A stretch of 64,000 bases of DNA from Firmicutes bacterium TM09-10 (GTDB lineage Bacteria > Bacillota > Clostridia > Lachnospirales > Lachnospiraceae), in contig QUKC01000017.1 of assembly GCA_003481005.1 (NCBI GenBank), forward strand, positions 1 to 64,000, in the 5' to 3' direction. Positions within the stretch are counted from its first letter, which is position 1. The number at the start of each line of letters is the position of its first letter. The translations under genes and the position numbers were made by a program. Positions 40,843 through 50,020 of this stretch are shown here, piece by piece. Under the pieces are notes generated by a model that searched no databases, was not told the DNA's origin, and was given only the letters and a program-made list of their open reading frames with translations.

Positions 40843-42254
40843 TCGTTGTCCTGCACGGGCAGGGAGAAGATAAACTCGCTCCCGACGCCCTCGGTGCTGA
40901 TGACGTTGATATTTTCGTTGTGGGCCTGGATAATTTCTTTTGTAATGGAAAGTCCCAGCCCGGTTCCCTTTTTATCTTTGCCACGGGAAAGGTCGGTTTT
41001 GTAGAAACGGTCGAAGATCAGCCGCAGGCTGTCCTTCGGGATTCCGATACCACTGTCCTTGACGGAGATAAAAACCTTTCCGTGCTTTTCATTGGTCTCG
41101 ATGCGAATCGCAGAGTCAGGGTGGGAAAATTTAATCGCGTTGTCGAGCAGGTTGTATAAGACCTGCTCGATTTTGCTTTTGTCGGCGAGAACGGGCATAC
41201 GGTCGCCGGTTAAAAGCAGCTCGATGCCGATATGCTTCTGCTGGCAGGTTCCTTCGAAGGAAGCAGCGGTAGAGCGAATGACCGAATTTAAATCGAAAAC
41301 AGATTTTTCCAGAATCATGCCCTTCATATTCAGGTTGTTTAAGGTCAGCAGGCTGTTGGTCAGCTTTGTCAGGCGTTCCGTTTCGTTTAAGACGATGCCA
41401 AGATATTTTTCGTGAAGCTCTGGTGGGATCGTTCCATCCAGCATCGCCTCCAGATACCCTTTGATTGAAGTCAGCGGAGAGCGGAAGTCGTGAGAAACGT
41501 TGGCGATGAATTTTTTCTGGTTATCCTCGGCGCGTGCGATCTCACTTGCCATGAGAGACAGGGAGGCAGCCAGATAACCGATCTCATCCTCACTGTCTAC
41601 CTGAAATTCATAATGCAGATTGCCTGCCGCGTACTGCTCGGTGGCTGCCGTGATCTTGCGCAGCGGCAGATAGACCATTTCTGTAAAGAAAATCAGAATG
41701 ATCAGCGACAGGAGGAAAAAAATCACGAGCATAATATAGGAAATATTCAGCAGGCTTTCGCTGGAAGCCCGAATATTTGCCATGGGGATATGGATGACAA
41801 CATAGCCCTGCACTTTAAAATTGGAAGTGATGGGCGCAAATACACTGAGCATTTCCTCCTGGAAGCAGCCGAAAAAGTCACCAACCGTATAAAAGGAACC
41901 GGCGGTGATGGTCGAGTCAAAATTTTCCACGCGAGACTCATGCTCCACATCCAGCGGTGTTTCAGTTGTCATGATAATACGTCCGGATGGATTAATGATC
42001 CAGATTTGGGAGGACAGGTAGGTGCTGAGTGCATCCAGCTGTTTTTTGACCTCCTCGAGGGAAACATTGCTGCTGTATAAGTCGGAAGCGTAGGTATTTG
42101 CGATCAGAGTAGCTTCTTTATAAAGGGAGTCCGCCTTTTCCCGTTTCAGATGCTCCAGCGTCATACTGGAAACGAACGTTGCTACGACTAAAAATCCGAA
42201 AAATCCGAAGATCAGGTAGCCGAGTACAAATTTCAGATACAGGGTTTTGCGCAT
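40836..42254 (-). CDS. Sensor histidine kinase
   Basis: 472 aa. Membrane helices near 10-32 and 165-187 flank an extracellular sensor domain. Then HAMP (about 188-240), HisKA with FIANVSHDFRSPLTSIKGYLE, and HATPase with LLDNAIKFS, DSGIGIP, GTGLGLSI. Partner of the response regulator one base upstream. Confidence 0.95.
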   Translation of the reverse strand: MRKTLYLKFVLGYLIFGFFGFLVVATFVSSMTLEHLKREKADSLYKEATLIANTYASDLYSSNVSLEEVKKQLDALSTYLSSQIWIINPSGRIIMTTETPLDVEHESRVENFDSTITAGSFYTVGDFFGCFQEEMLSVFAPITSNFKVQGYVVIHIPMANIRASSESLLNISYIMLVIFFLLSLIILIFFTEMVYLPLRKITAATEQYAAGNLHYEFQVDSEDEIGYLAASLSLMASEIARAEDNQKKFIANVSHDFRSPLTSIKGYLEAMLDGTIPPELHEKYLGIVLNETERLTKLTNSLLTLNNLNMKGMILEKSVFDLNSVIRSTAASFEGTCQQKHIGIELLLTGDRMPVLADKSKIEQVLYNLLDNAIKFSHPDSAIRIETNEKHGKVFISVKDSGIGIPKDSLRLIFDRFYKTDLSRGKDKKGTGLGLSITKEIIQAHNENINVISTEGVGSEFIFSLPVQDNEA

Positions 42255-42255
42255 G

Positions 42256-42954
42256 TCATCTTACCTCGAATTTGTAGCCGATTCCCCAGATCGTGGCGAT
42301 TTTCCAGTTTGCATGATCCTTGATCTTTTCGCGCAGACGCTTGATGTGTACGTCTACCGTGCGGGTGTCGCCAATATATTCATAGCCCCAGATCTGATCC
42401 AGAAGCTGTTCTCTGGAAAAAACGTGGTTGGGCGAAGCTGCCAGAAAATAGAGAAGCTCCAGCTCCTTTGGCGGCATATCGACATTTTTTCCCATATACA
42501 TAACGGAATAATTGGTTTTATTGATGGTCAGATCGGGATATTCGACACATTCCACAGCAGGCTTTGCCGGAACGGCAGCAGCTGGCTTGTAGCGGCGCAG
42601 CACCGCCTTGACTCTTGCGACAAGCTCCTTGGAGTCGAAGGGCTTTTCCATGTAATCATCTGCACCAAGCTCCAGGCCGAGCACCTTGTCAAAAATTTCG
42701 CCTTTGGCGGACAGCATGATGATGGGAACAGAGGAACTGCTGCGGACTTCACGGCAGACCTGATAGCCGTCGATGCCGGGAAGCATCAGATCGAGCAGAA
42801 TCAGGTTCGGCGCGAAGGTATCCACAGCGCGGAGGGCGGATTCCCCGTCCTCCACGATCATCGTATCAAAGCATTCCTTGGTCAGGTACAGCGAAATGAG
42901 TTCGGCGATATTGGCATCGTCGTCAACAATCAGAATTTTCTGTTTATTTACCAT
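42256..42954 (-). CDS. OmpR/PhoB family response regulator
   Basis: 232 aa from ATG 42954 (GAGGTG site). Receiver domain with KILIVDDDANI acidic pocket, phosphoacceptor in LILLDLMLPG, Lys in MEKPFD; C-terminal winged helix (VFSREQLLDQIWGYEYIGDTRTVDVHIKRLREKI). Adjacent to its kinase; 55 bases downstream of mutS2, so may be read from the same transcript. Confidence 0.95.
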   Translation of the reverse strand: MVNKQKILIVDDDANIAELISLYLTKECFDTMIVEDGESALRAVDTFAPNLILLDLMLPGIDGYQVCREVRSSSSVPIIMLSAKGEIFDKVLGLELGADDYMEKPFDSKELVARVKAVLRRYKPAAAVPAKPAVECVEYPDLTINKTNYSVMYMGKNVDMPPKELELLYFLAASPNHVFSREQLLDQIWGYEYIGDTRTVDVHIKRLREKIKDHANWKIATIWGIGYKFEVR

Positions 42955-43009
42955 AATGCACCTCGTTATTTGTTTTTGCAAAGGCGGCAGAGGGTTGCTG
43001 CCCTGCGGA

Positions 43010-45388
43010 TCATTTTTTAAATTCTACAATCGTTACACCGGCATCGCCTTCGCCGTATTCGCCCTGTCGGAAGGATTTGACATATTTGATACGCTTTAAA
43101 TGCTGCTGGATGGCCTTGCGCAGGGCACCGGTACCCTTGCCGTGTACGACGCGGACGTTTTCCAGATGTGCCAGATAAGCGTCGTCCAGATATTTATCGA
43201 GGGCGGCGAGGGCCTCGTCTACCGTTTTGCCCAGCAGATTGATCTCAGGGGAAACGGAGAAGGACTTGGACATCCGGAGCTTGCCGGTATTTGTTTTGGA
43301 CATCGTAGGCGTGGTAATCGTCGTTTCCTCGATGCGGACAAGGTCTTTTATGTTCGTGGAGGTGCGCATGATGCCGCACTGCACGAAGAGGTTGCCCTTT
43401 GCATCCGGCAGGCTGCTGACCGTACCCTTGAGCCCCATGGAAACAATGCGCACGGCATCGCCTTTTTTGAGCTGTTCGGGCTTTAATGCCGGAGCTTTGG
43501 GCTTGTCCTTTGCAGCGACGGAAAGCTTGCTGTTTTTGTCGTCGATGTTGCTGCGCAGCTTCTGACGCGCCTGTTCCAGATCCTTCATGGAAGCGCCGGG
43601 ACCGGCTTTCTGGAAAATGCGGATCGTTTCGTCTGCGGTGTCCTTTGCTTCACGCAGAATATCCCGCGCTTTTTCATTCGCTTCGCGCAGGATACGGTCC
43701 CGCGTCTGGTCGATTTTGTCGTTTTTCTCCTGCAGCTTATGCCGGAGGGCTTCGATTTCTTTTTTGTAATCTTCGATTTCGCGGCGTTCTTTTTCAATTG
43801 TAACGCGGCTCTTTTCCAGATCGGAAATAACGTCTTCAAAGCTGACGTCCTGTTCGTCGATCTGCTCCTTGGCGGCTTCGATGATTTCGTCGGAAAGACC
43901 GAGCTTTTTGGAAATTGCAAAGGCGTTACTTTTTCCGGGAATGCCGATCAGCAGCCGGTAGGTAGGGCGCAGCGTTTCCACATCGAATTCACAGCAGGCG
44001 TTTTCAACAAAGTTCGTGGAAAGGGCGTAGATTTTCAGCTCGCTGTAATGTGTGGTCGCCATTGTGCGGATGCCGCGGTCATGCAGATAGTTCAAAATTG
44101 CAATCGCCAGCGCCGCACCCTCAGTCGGGTCAGTCCCGGCCCCCAGCTCGTCGAACAGGCACAGGGAATCTGTATCTGCTTTTGCCAGGATGGAGACGAT
44201 GGAGGTCATGTGGGAGGAAAAGGTACTCAAGCTCTGCTCAATGCTCTGTTCGTCACCGATATCTGCGAAAACCTCTGTAAAAACGGACAGCTGCGAGCGG
44301 TCCAGGGCAGGAATGTGCAGACCTGCCTGCCCCATCAGCGTGAACAGTCCGACGGTTTTTAAACATACGGTTTTACCGCCGGTGTTGGGACCGGTGATGA
44401 CGAGAAGGTCGAAATTTTTGCCAAGCTCGACGTCGATCGGAACGACTTTTTTGCGGTCAAGCAACGGATGTCGTCCCTGACGGATACGAACGATATGCTC
44501 ATCGTTGAAAAGCGGACGGGAAGCATTTTGATCCATGGCAAGGGAAGCCTTTGCAAAGATGAAATCGAGCTGTGTCATAATCCGCTGGTTTTCTGCGATC
44601 TCAAGGGTGTGTGCACCTGCCTCGGCGCTCAAATTCGCCAGAATAACGGCGATTTCCTTTTGCTCCTCGATTTCCAGCTCACGCAGCTGATTGTTTAAGC
44701 TGACAACGGCTGCGGGCTCGATGAAAAAGGTGGAGCCGGTGGAGGACTGGTCGTGCACCATGCCGGGCACCTGACCTTTATATTCCGCCTTGACGGGGAT
44801 ACAGTAGCGCCCGTCGCGGGTGGTAATCACGGCATCCTGCAGATAGTTTCTGACGGAACCGTTTACCATGCTGTTTAACTGGTTGTGAATCTTTTCCCCG
44901 GTTAATACCATGCTCCGCCGGATTTTTTTGAGGGCAGGGCTGGCGTCGTCCGCGATTTCGTCCACATCGATGATGCAGCGGCGAATTTCTTTGGAAAGGG
45001 GTGCGAGGGGTTCGAGACAGTGAAAATATTCTGTCAGGGAATCCTGCTGTTCTTCGTCCTTGTCAGAGCGTCCGAAGTTTTTGACACGGGCGGTGTTTTC
45101 CAAAAGACCGGCGATGCGCAGCAGCTCCTCAGAGGAGAGGGTGCTGCCGATTTCCAGGGAGCGCAGGCACATGCCGAGGGGCTTATTGCTGCCGAAATTC
45201 AGGCTGCCCTTCTGGAAAATCCGGGTCAGGGCATCTGCAGTTTCGGTCTGAGCCTGTTCGATCTGCGCAAGATCGATCATGGGCACGAGATCCCGGCAAA
45301 GCTGTCGTCCAGGATCCGAGGTTGCTTTTTGTTCCAGCATATGAATGACTTTATCATATTCCAATACGCGTAAAACTTTCGCGTTCAT
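43010..45388 (-). CDS. mutS2: Endonuclease MutS2
   Basis: 792 aa, full length. MutS-type ATPase: Walker A GPNTGGKTVCLKT, Walker B CLFDELGAGTDP; coiled linker (about 510-610) and C-terminal Smr nuclease domain (VRVVHGKGTGALR, GEYGEGDAGVTIVEFK). Recombination suppression and ribosome-collision rescue are reported for the family. Own promoter upstream. Confidence 0.96.
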   Translation of the reverse strand: MNAKVLRVLEYDKVIHMLEQKATSDPGRQLCRDLVPMIDLAQIEQAQTETADALTRIFQKGSLNFGSNKPLGMCLRSLEIGSTLSSEELLRIAGLLENTARVKNFGRSDKDEEQQDSLTEYFHCLEPLAPLSKEIRRCIIDVDEIADDASPALKKIRRSMVLTGEKIHNQLNSMVNGSVRNYLQDAVITTRDGRYCIPVKAEYKGQVPGMVHDQSSTGSTFFIEPAAVVSLNNQLRELEIEEQKEIAVILANLSAEAGAHTLEIAENQRIMTQLDFIFAKASLAMDQNASRPLFNDEHIVRIRQGRHPLLDRKKVVPIDVELGKNFDLLVITGPNTGGKTVCLKTVGLFTLMGQAGLHIPALDRSQLSVFTEVFADIGDEQSIEQSLSTFSSHMTSIVSILAKADTDSLCLFDELGAGTDPTEGAALAIAILNYLHDRGIRTMATTHYSELKIYALSTNFVENACCEFDVETLRPTYRLLIGIPGKSNAFAISKKLGLSDEIIEAAKEQIDEQDVSFEDVISDLEKSRVTIEKERREIEDYKKEIEALRHKLQEKNDKIDQTRDRILREANEKARDILREAKDTADETIRIFQKAGPGASMKDLEQARQKLRSNIDDKNSKLSVAAKDKPKAPALKPEQLKKGDAVRIVSMGLKGTVSSLPDAKGNLFVQCGIMRTSTNIKDLVRIEETTITTPTMSKTNTGKLRMSKSFSVSPEINLLGKTVDEALAALDKYLDDAYLAHLENVRVVHGKGTGALRKAIQQHLKRIKYVKSFRQGEYGEGDAGVTIVEFKK

Positions 45389-45514
45389 AGTAGTTCCTTT
45401 CGTTTTTCAAAACACAGTGCCAAAAGGCACCTATATTTGTTCCATAAAATGCTGCACAGCAGAATCATTACACAGGATTGATGCTGCTGTCTTGTGGTAC
45501 AGGCGGCTACTCCT

Positions 45515-45523
45515 ATCATACCA
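45515..45523 (-). promoter_or_regulatory. Extended -10 promoter for mutS2
   Basis: On the minus strand TGGTATGAT (45523-45515), about 127 bases before the mutS2 start. No clear -35. The leader holds a GTGCC-AAAA-GGCAC hairpin (45418-45431). Confidence 0.45.
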
Positions 45524-45578
45524 TATAGAGAGAGAAACCGGGGAAAAATTTTGCGCCCGGAAAAAGTCTTTCCGGCAC

Positions 45579-45608
45579 TTGTGTGCAGGCGGGCAGATGA
45601 GGTATACT
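45579..45608 (+). promoter_or_regulatory. Promoter of HtrA-like gene
   Basis: TTGTGT (45579-45584), 18-base spacer, TATACT (45603-45608), 38 bases before the start codon. Confidence 0.55.
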
Positions 45609-45645
45609 GAAAAGTACCCAAACGGGCAGAAAGGAACCGATACTT

Positions 45646-46944
45646 ATGGAGGATAACAGACCGAATCAGGATCTGACGAATCAGGATATCGAGTTTATCA
45701 AAGAAAAGGTAAAAGAACGACCGCTGAACCGCCGAAAACTGTTCAAAAAAACGTTGCTGACGGCGAGCATGGCAGCAATTTTCGGGCTGATCGCCTGTGT
45801 GACCTTCCTTGTGCTGGAACCGGTATTTTCCAATCTGCTGTACCCGGAGGAAGAGCCGCAGCAGGTGGAGCTGAAGGAAGAAAATATCGAGGACGAGATG
45901 CGCCCGGAGGATATGATTCTGGAAGAAGAGACGGAAACGGAGACAACGACAGAGCTGCAGACCGTTGTGGAAAAGGTTGCGCTGGAAATCGGGGATTATC
46001 AGAAGCTGTACCGGAATATGTATACGGTGGCGAAGACATTTGCAGATCATTCGATGGTAACCGTGACCGGTGTGGTGTCGGATGTGGACTGGTTTGATAA
46101 CACGTATGAAAACCAGGGACAGACGGCAGGGCTGATCGTTGCGGACAACGGTAAGGAGCTGCTGATTCTTGTGGACGATGCAGCCATCAGTCAGGCGGAG
46201 GAACTGGAGGTTTCCTTTTACAGCGGACGGAGTGTGTCCGCTTCGCTGAAGGGAAAGGATAAGGAAACGGGACTCGCTATTTTGAGTGTGGCGCTGGAGG
46301 ATATTTCGGATGATATCCGGAAAAATGTCGGACCGGCAACGATGGGCAGCTCCGGCAGTAATGTACAGGCCGTGCCGGTGATTGCAATCGGCCGTCCGAA
46401 GGGTTCGGAAACGATAATTTTCGGAATGGTAACTTCTGTGGATTATTATCAAAATCTTACGGATCATAATGTCCGCCTGTTAAAGACAGATATGACGGGG
46501 CTGCAGGGAACCGGAGGCGTTTTAATCAATCTTTCCGGAAAGGTACTCGGCATCGTGCACGCCGGGGAAGCGGAGAGTTCCGATGTGCTCAGCGCATATG
46601 GTATTTCCGATCTGCTGACGACGGTGGGCAAGCTGTCGAATGGTCAGAAAATCGCCCACATGGGCATTACCGGGACGGATGTACCGGATGAAATCCATCT
46701 GGAAAAGCATGTGCCGGTGGGTGCATATGTGACGGGAATTATAATGGATTCTCCCGCGATGAAAGCGGGAATCCAGAGCGGTGACGTAATTGTTGGCATG
46801 AAAGGAGAAGAGATCACTTCGTTTGCAGACTATCATGCGGCGCTTCTTTCCTGTGAGCCGGACACGACGGTGACAGTCACTGTGATGCGGCAGGGACAGG
46901 AAGAATATCAGGAAATGGAGATTGAGGTGCTTTTGCAGGAGTAA
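45646..46944 (+). CDS. HtrA-like membrane-anchored PDZ protein, probable pseudoprotease
   Basis: 432 aa. Cytoplasmic N-terminus, one membrane helix (about 37-58), acidic linker (66-105), trypsin-like fold (about 130-310) and one PDZ domain (about 345-430: GAYVTGIIMDSPAMKAGIQSGDVIVGM). The fold is recognisable but all three catalytic places differ. The TNxHV region reads ELLILVDDA with no His. The SDIAL-type Asp motif reads ETGLAIL (G209). GNSGG reads GTGG (T289 at the Ser position). It should be unable to cleave peptides and may act as a binding or sensing protein at the membrane. Chaperone-like roles are inference. Confidence 0.85.
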   Translation: MEDNRPNQDLTNQDIEFIKEKVKERPLNRRKLFKKTLLTASMAAIFGLIACVTFLVLEPVFSNLLYPEEEPQQVELKEENIEDEMRPEDMILEEETETETTTELQTVVEKVALEIGDYQKLYRNMYTVAKTFADHSMVTVTGVVSDVDWFDNTYENQGQTAGLIVADNGKELLILVDDAAISQAEELEVSFYSGRSVSASLKGKDKETGLAILSVALEDISDDIRKNVGPATMGSSGSNVQAVPVIAIGRPKGSETIIFGMVTSVDYYQNLTDHNVRLLKTDMTGLQGTGGVLINLSGKVLGIVHAGEAESSDVLSAYGISDLLTTVGKLSNGQKIAHMGITGTDVPDEIHLEKHVPVGAYVTGIIMDSPAMKAGIQSGDVIVGMKGEEITSFADYHAALLSCEPDTTVTVTVMRQGQEEYQEMEIEVLLQE

Positions 46945-47045
46945 GGCGTAGAGGATAGCGAAAGGCTTTTGATGCAGCACTGCCGTTTTCGGTTTTGCGC
47001 AGCATTGTCAACAGAATAGAGAATTTTGGAAAAGAGGAAAAGAAA

Positions 47046-47990
47046 ATGAAATTTATTAAGGATTATAAAGAAGGCGACAGAGTATTCGATATTTATCTGT
47101 GCAAGCATAAACAGTCTGCTGTGACGAAGAATGGTAAGCCGTATGAAACCGTCATCCTGCAGGATAAGACCGGCACGGTAGACGGCAAAATCTGGGATCC
47201 TAACAGTGCGGGCATCGATGATTTCGACAGCCTGGATTATATTGAGGTCTATGGCGATGTAACCTGTTTTCAGGGCGCAAACCAGATCAATATCAAACGA
47301 ATCCGTTTGTGCCGCGAGGGCGAATACGAACCTGCCAACTATCTTCCGGTCAGCAAAAAGGACATTTCCGTGATGTATCAGGAGCTGCTTTCCTATATCA
47401 ACAGCATGGAAAACGAATGGCTCAAAAAGCTGATGGAGGCGTTCTTTGTAAAAGACGAGGCGTTTCTTACAAACTTCAAAAAATCTTCCGCAGCAAAAAG
47501 CGTACATCATGGATTTGTAGGCGGTCTGCTGGAGCACACCCTTGGCGTTGTGAAGCTGTGCGATTATTTTGCAAAATCCTATCCGATGTTAAAAAGGGAT
47601 CTGCTTTTGGCTGCCGCGATGTGTCATGATATCGGCAAGACAAAAGAAATTTCCCTTTTCCCGCAGAACGATTACACGGACGATGGACAGCTGCTTGGTC
47701 ATATCGTAATCGGAACGGAGATGGTCAGCGACAAAATTCGGATGATCCCGGGCTTTCCGACTGTGCTTGCTTCGGAATTGAAACACTGCATTTTGGCGCA
47801 CCACGGAGAATATGAATACGGTTCTCCCAAAAAGCCTGCCCTCATGGAAGCCATGGCGCTGAACCTGGCGGATAATGCAGATGCAAAGCTGGAAACCTTT
47901 ACGGAGATTCTGGAGGGAACTTCTGAAACCGGATGGCTGGGTTACAACCGGTTCTTTGAATCCAATCTGCGCATGACGCGGATGGACTAA
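47046..47990 (+). CDS. yhaM: 3'-5' exoribonuclease YhaM
   Basis: 314 aa from ATG 47046 (GAGG site). N-terminal OB-fold nucleic-acid-binding domain (VTKNGKPYETVILQDKTGTV) and C-terminal HD domain (HHGFVGGLLEHTLGV, MCHDIGKTKEI, LAHHGEYEYGSP). Same size and layout as B. subtilis YhaM. RNA turnover, cytoplasmic. Confidence 0.93.
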   Translation: MKFIKDYKEGDRVFDIYLCKHKQSAVTKNGKPYETVILQDKTGTVDGKIWDPNSAGIDDFDSLDYIEVYGDVTCFQGANQINIKRIRLCREGEYEPANYLPVSKKDISVMYQELLSYINSMENEWLKKLMEAFFVKDEAFLTNFKKSSAAKSVHHGFVGGLLEHTLGVVKLCDYFAKSYPMLKRDLLLAAAMCHDIGKTKEISLFPQNDYTDDGQLLGHIVIGTEMVSDKIRMIPGFPTVLASELKHCILAHHGEYEYGSPKKPALMEAMALNLADNADAKLETFTEILEGTSETGWLGYNRFFESNLRMTRMD

Positions 47991-48007
47991 GACGGCTCGG
48001 CCGAAGC

Positions 48008-49699
48008 ATGGAGGATGACGTGAATATACAGAAAAATCAGATTTTTACAGTGAAAATTACAGATATGGGAACTGACGGAGAGGGCATCGGACATCTGGAG
48101 GATTCCGGTGCCCTTTCAGGCAATGGTTATACGCTGTTTGTCAAGGACGCGGTTCTGGGCGATACGGTGCGTGCAAAAGTCGTAAAACCGAAAAAGGGAT
48201 ATGCCTTTGCGCGTCTGGAAGAAGTGCTGGAACCGTCGCCCGACCGCGTGGAGCCGGTCTGTGCGTATGCGAGACAGTGTGGCGGCTGTCAGCTGCAGGC
48301 GGTTTCTTATGAAAAGCAGCTCGCCTTTAAGGACCGCAAGGTCAAAAACAACCTGATCCGGATCGGCGGCTTTGCCCCGGATTTTGTAGAGGAAATTATG
48401 GAAGCTCCGATCGGGATGGAGCATCCGTTCCATTATCGCAACAAGGCACAGTTTCCGGTCGGAACGGACAAAAATGGTCGTTTGATTGCGGGCTTTTATG
48501 CCGGACGGACACACACGATTATAGAAAACAGGGACTGTGCGCTCGGCGTTGCGGAAAACAAAATCGTTTTGGATATCGTGCTGGATTTTTGTACGGAAAA
48601 GAAAATTCCAGCATACGATGAAACGACAGGAAAGGGATTGCTGCGCCATGTCCTGATCCGTAAAGGTTTTTCAACAGGACAGATTATGGTTTGCCTGATT
48701 CTCAACGGCAGTTCGTTTGCGGCAGAGCAGGAGCTTGCGGACAGGCTGTTTGAAAAGGTGCCCGGAATGACCAGCTTTTCGGTCAATTCCAATACAGAGC
48801 GGACAAATGTGATTATGGGCAGTAAAACCCGGACGATCCGCGGAAAAGACCGCATTGAGGACACGATCGGCGGGCTTGTTTTCACAATTTCGCCCCAGTC
48901 CTTTTATCAGGTCAATCCGGTTCAGACGGAAAATATTTACAGTCAGGCGCTTTCTTATGCAGGACTGACCGGAAATGAGACAGTCTGGGATCTTTACTGT
49001 GGAATCGGCACGATTTCCCTGTTCCTGGCGCGCCAGGCGAAGCAGGTCTACGGCGTGGAAATCGTCCCGCAGGCAATCGATGATGCGCGCCAGAATGCAG
49101 TGCGCAACGGCATCGACAATGCGAAATTTTATGTCGGAAAAGCGGAGGAGGTGCTGCCGCACTTATACGAAACAGAAGGAATTTTTGCGGACGTTATCGT
49201 TGTTGATCCTCCGCGCAAGGGCTGTGACGAAGAGTGCCTCAATACCATTTTAAAAATGCGCCCGAAACGCCTGGTTTACGTCAGCTGCGATTCCGCAACG
49301 CTCGCCCGCGACTTAAAATATCTCTGCAGCCAGGGCTATGAGTTAAAATGCGGCAGGGCGTTTGACAATTTCCCGATGGGGGGACATGTGGAGACGGTAG
49401 TCTTGCTTTCCAAGGGTGAGGTCGACTCGAAAAAGATTCGGGTTGAGTTCTCTTTGGAAGATATGGATATGTCCGAATTTCAGGATGGGGCAACCTATCC
49501 GCAGATCAAGGAGTATGTGTTGGAGCATACCGGGTTAAAGGTGTCCAACCTCTATATCTCACAGATTAAACGAAAATGTGGGATTGGGGTTGGTAAGAAC
49601 TATAATCTGCCGAAGTCCGAGGATTCCAGACAGCCCCAGTGTCCGCCGGAAAAAGAGAAAGCAATCCGAGAAGCATTCAAATATTTTGGGATGATCTAA
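48008..49699 (+). CDS. rlmD: 23S rRNA (uracil-5-)-methyltransferase with mobile-element-derived tail
   Basis: 563 aa, about 95 longer than usual. TRAM domain (1-75), Fe-S cysteines CAYARQCGGCQLQ, SAM domain with LYCGIGTISLFLA, VVDPPRKGCDEECL and the nucleophile motif YVSCDSATLARDLKYL. The family normally ends soon after GHVETVVLLS (about 459-468). Here a further ~90 residues follow (KKIRVEFSLEDMDMSEFQDG, HTGLKVSNLYISQIKRKCGI) ending FKYFGMI. This tail is best explained as sequence brought by the integrated element that follows; known rumA-targeting elements in Firmicutes insert at this point. rlmD versus rlmC/rlmCD cannot be settled. Confidence 0.9.
   Translation: MEDDVNIQKNQIFTVKITDMGTDGEGIGHLEDSGALSGNGYTLFVKDAVLGDTVRAKVVKPKKGYAFARLEEVLEPSPDRVEPVCAYARQCGGCQLQAVSYEKQLAFKDRKVKNNLIRIGGFAPDFVEEIMEAPIGMEHPFHYRNKAQFPVGTDKNGRLIAGFYAGRTHTIIENRDCALGVAENKIVLDIVLDFCTEKKIPAYDETTGKGLLRHVLIRKGFSTGQIMVCLILNGSSFAAEQELADRLFEKVPGMTSFSVNSNTERTNVIMGSKTRTIRGKDRIEDTIGGLVFTISPQSFYQVNPVQTENIYSQALSYAGLTGNETVWDLYCGIGTISLFLARQAKQVYGVEIVPQAIDDARQNAVRNGIDNAKFYVGKAEEVLPHLYETEGIFADVIVVDPPRKGCDEECLNTILKMRPKRLVYVSCDSATLARDLKYLCSQGYELKCGRAFDNFPMGGHVETVVLLSKGEVDSKKIRVEFSLEDMDMSEFQDGATYPQIKEYVLEHTGLKVSNLYISQIKRKCGIGVGKNYNLPKSEDSRQPQCPPEKEKAIREAFKYFGMI
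49385..49420 (+). other. Predicted left attachment site in rlmD
   Basis: The DNA coding for HVETVVLLS (CATGTGGAGACGGTAGTCTT...) marks the end of the conserved methyltransferase and the start of the foreign tail. The exact core cannot be fixed without the right junction, which is outside the window. Confidence 0.45.
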
Positions 49700-49723
49700 C
49701 ATCCAGCAAAGTGGAGGTTTCTT

Positions 49724-49969
49724 ATGGATAGGTTGATTTCTTGTGAGTTCAACATGGATAATGCCTGTGTGGAACTGAAATTCTTAGATGGCAGTATGAT
49801 TGCTATTGATACAATAGCCGTGGAGAATGAGGTTTCCGACAATCTGTATCAGCGGTCAGAGCTGGACTATCTGATTTACAATGACCCGGTTGGATATGCA
49901 GACTTGATCTTGAACGGTGATCCCGAAATTTATCTAAAAACTGTAACTGAATGTAAACCCTTAGATTAA
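49724..49969 (+). CDS. Small DUF6061-like protein of the element
   Basis: 81 aa, TGGAGG site 8 bases upstream. Reads MDRLISCEFNMDNACVELKF, IAIDTIAVENEVSDNLYQRS. Proteins of this type are common just downstream of element-modified rlmD genes. Acidic; no motif of known function. Confidence 0.75.
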   Translation: MDRLISCEFNMDNACVELKFLDGSMIAIDTIAVENEVSDNLYQRSELDYLIYNDPVGYADLILNGDPEIYLKTVTECKPLD

Positions 49970-49975
49970 AACTCA

Positions 49976-50012
49976 GCCCTCTGCCTTTTCCTTGGCAGAG
50001 GGCCGTTTTTTG
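49976..50012 (+). terminator. Intrinsic terminator
   Basis: GCCCTCTGCC (49976-49985), loop TTTTCCTT, GGCAGAGGGC (49994-50003), then CGTTTTTT. Separates the rlmD unit from the convergent ABC operon. Confidence 0.9.
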
Positions 50013-50020
50013 CTTAACAG

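Noticed and set aside
45385..46467. 360-codon minus-strand frame
   Set aside because: Covers the mutS2 promoter region and the antisense of the HtrA-like gene; no motif or ribosome site.
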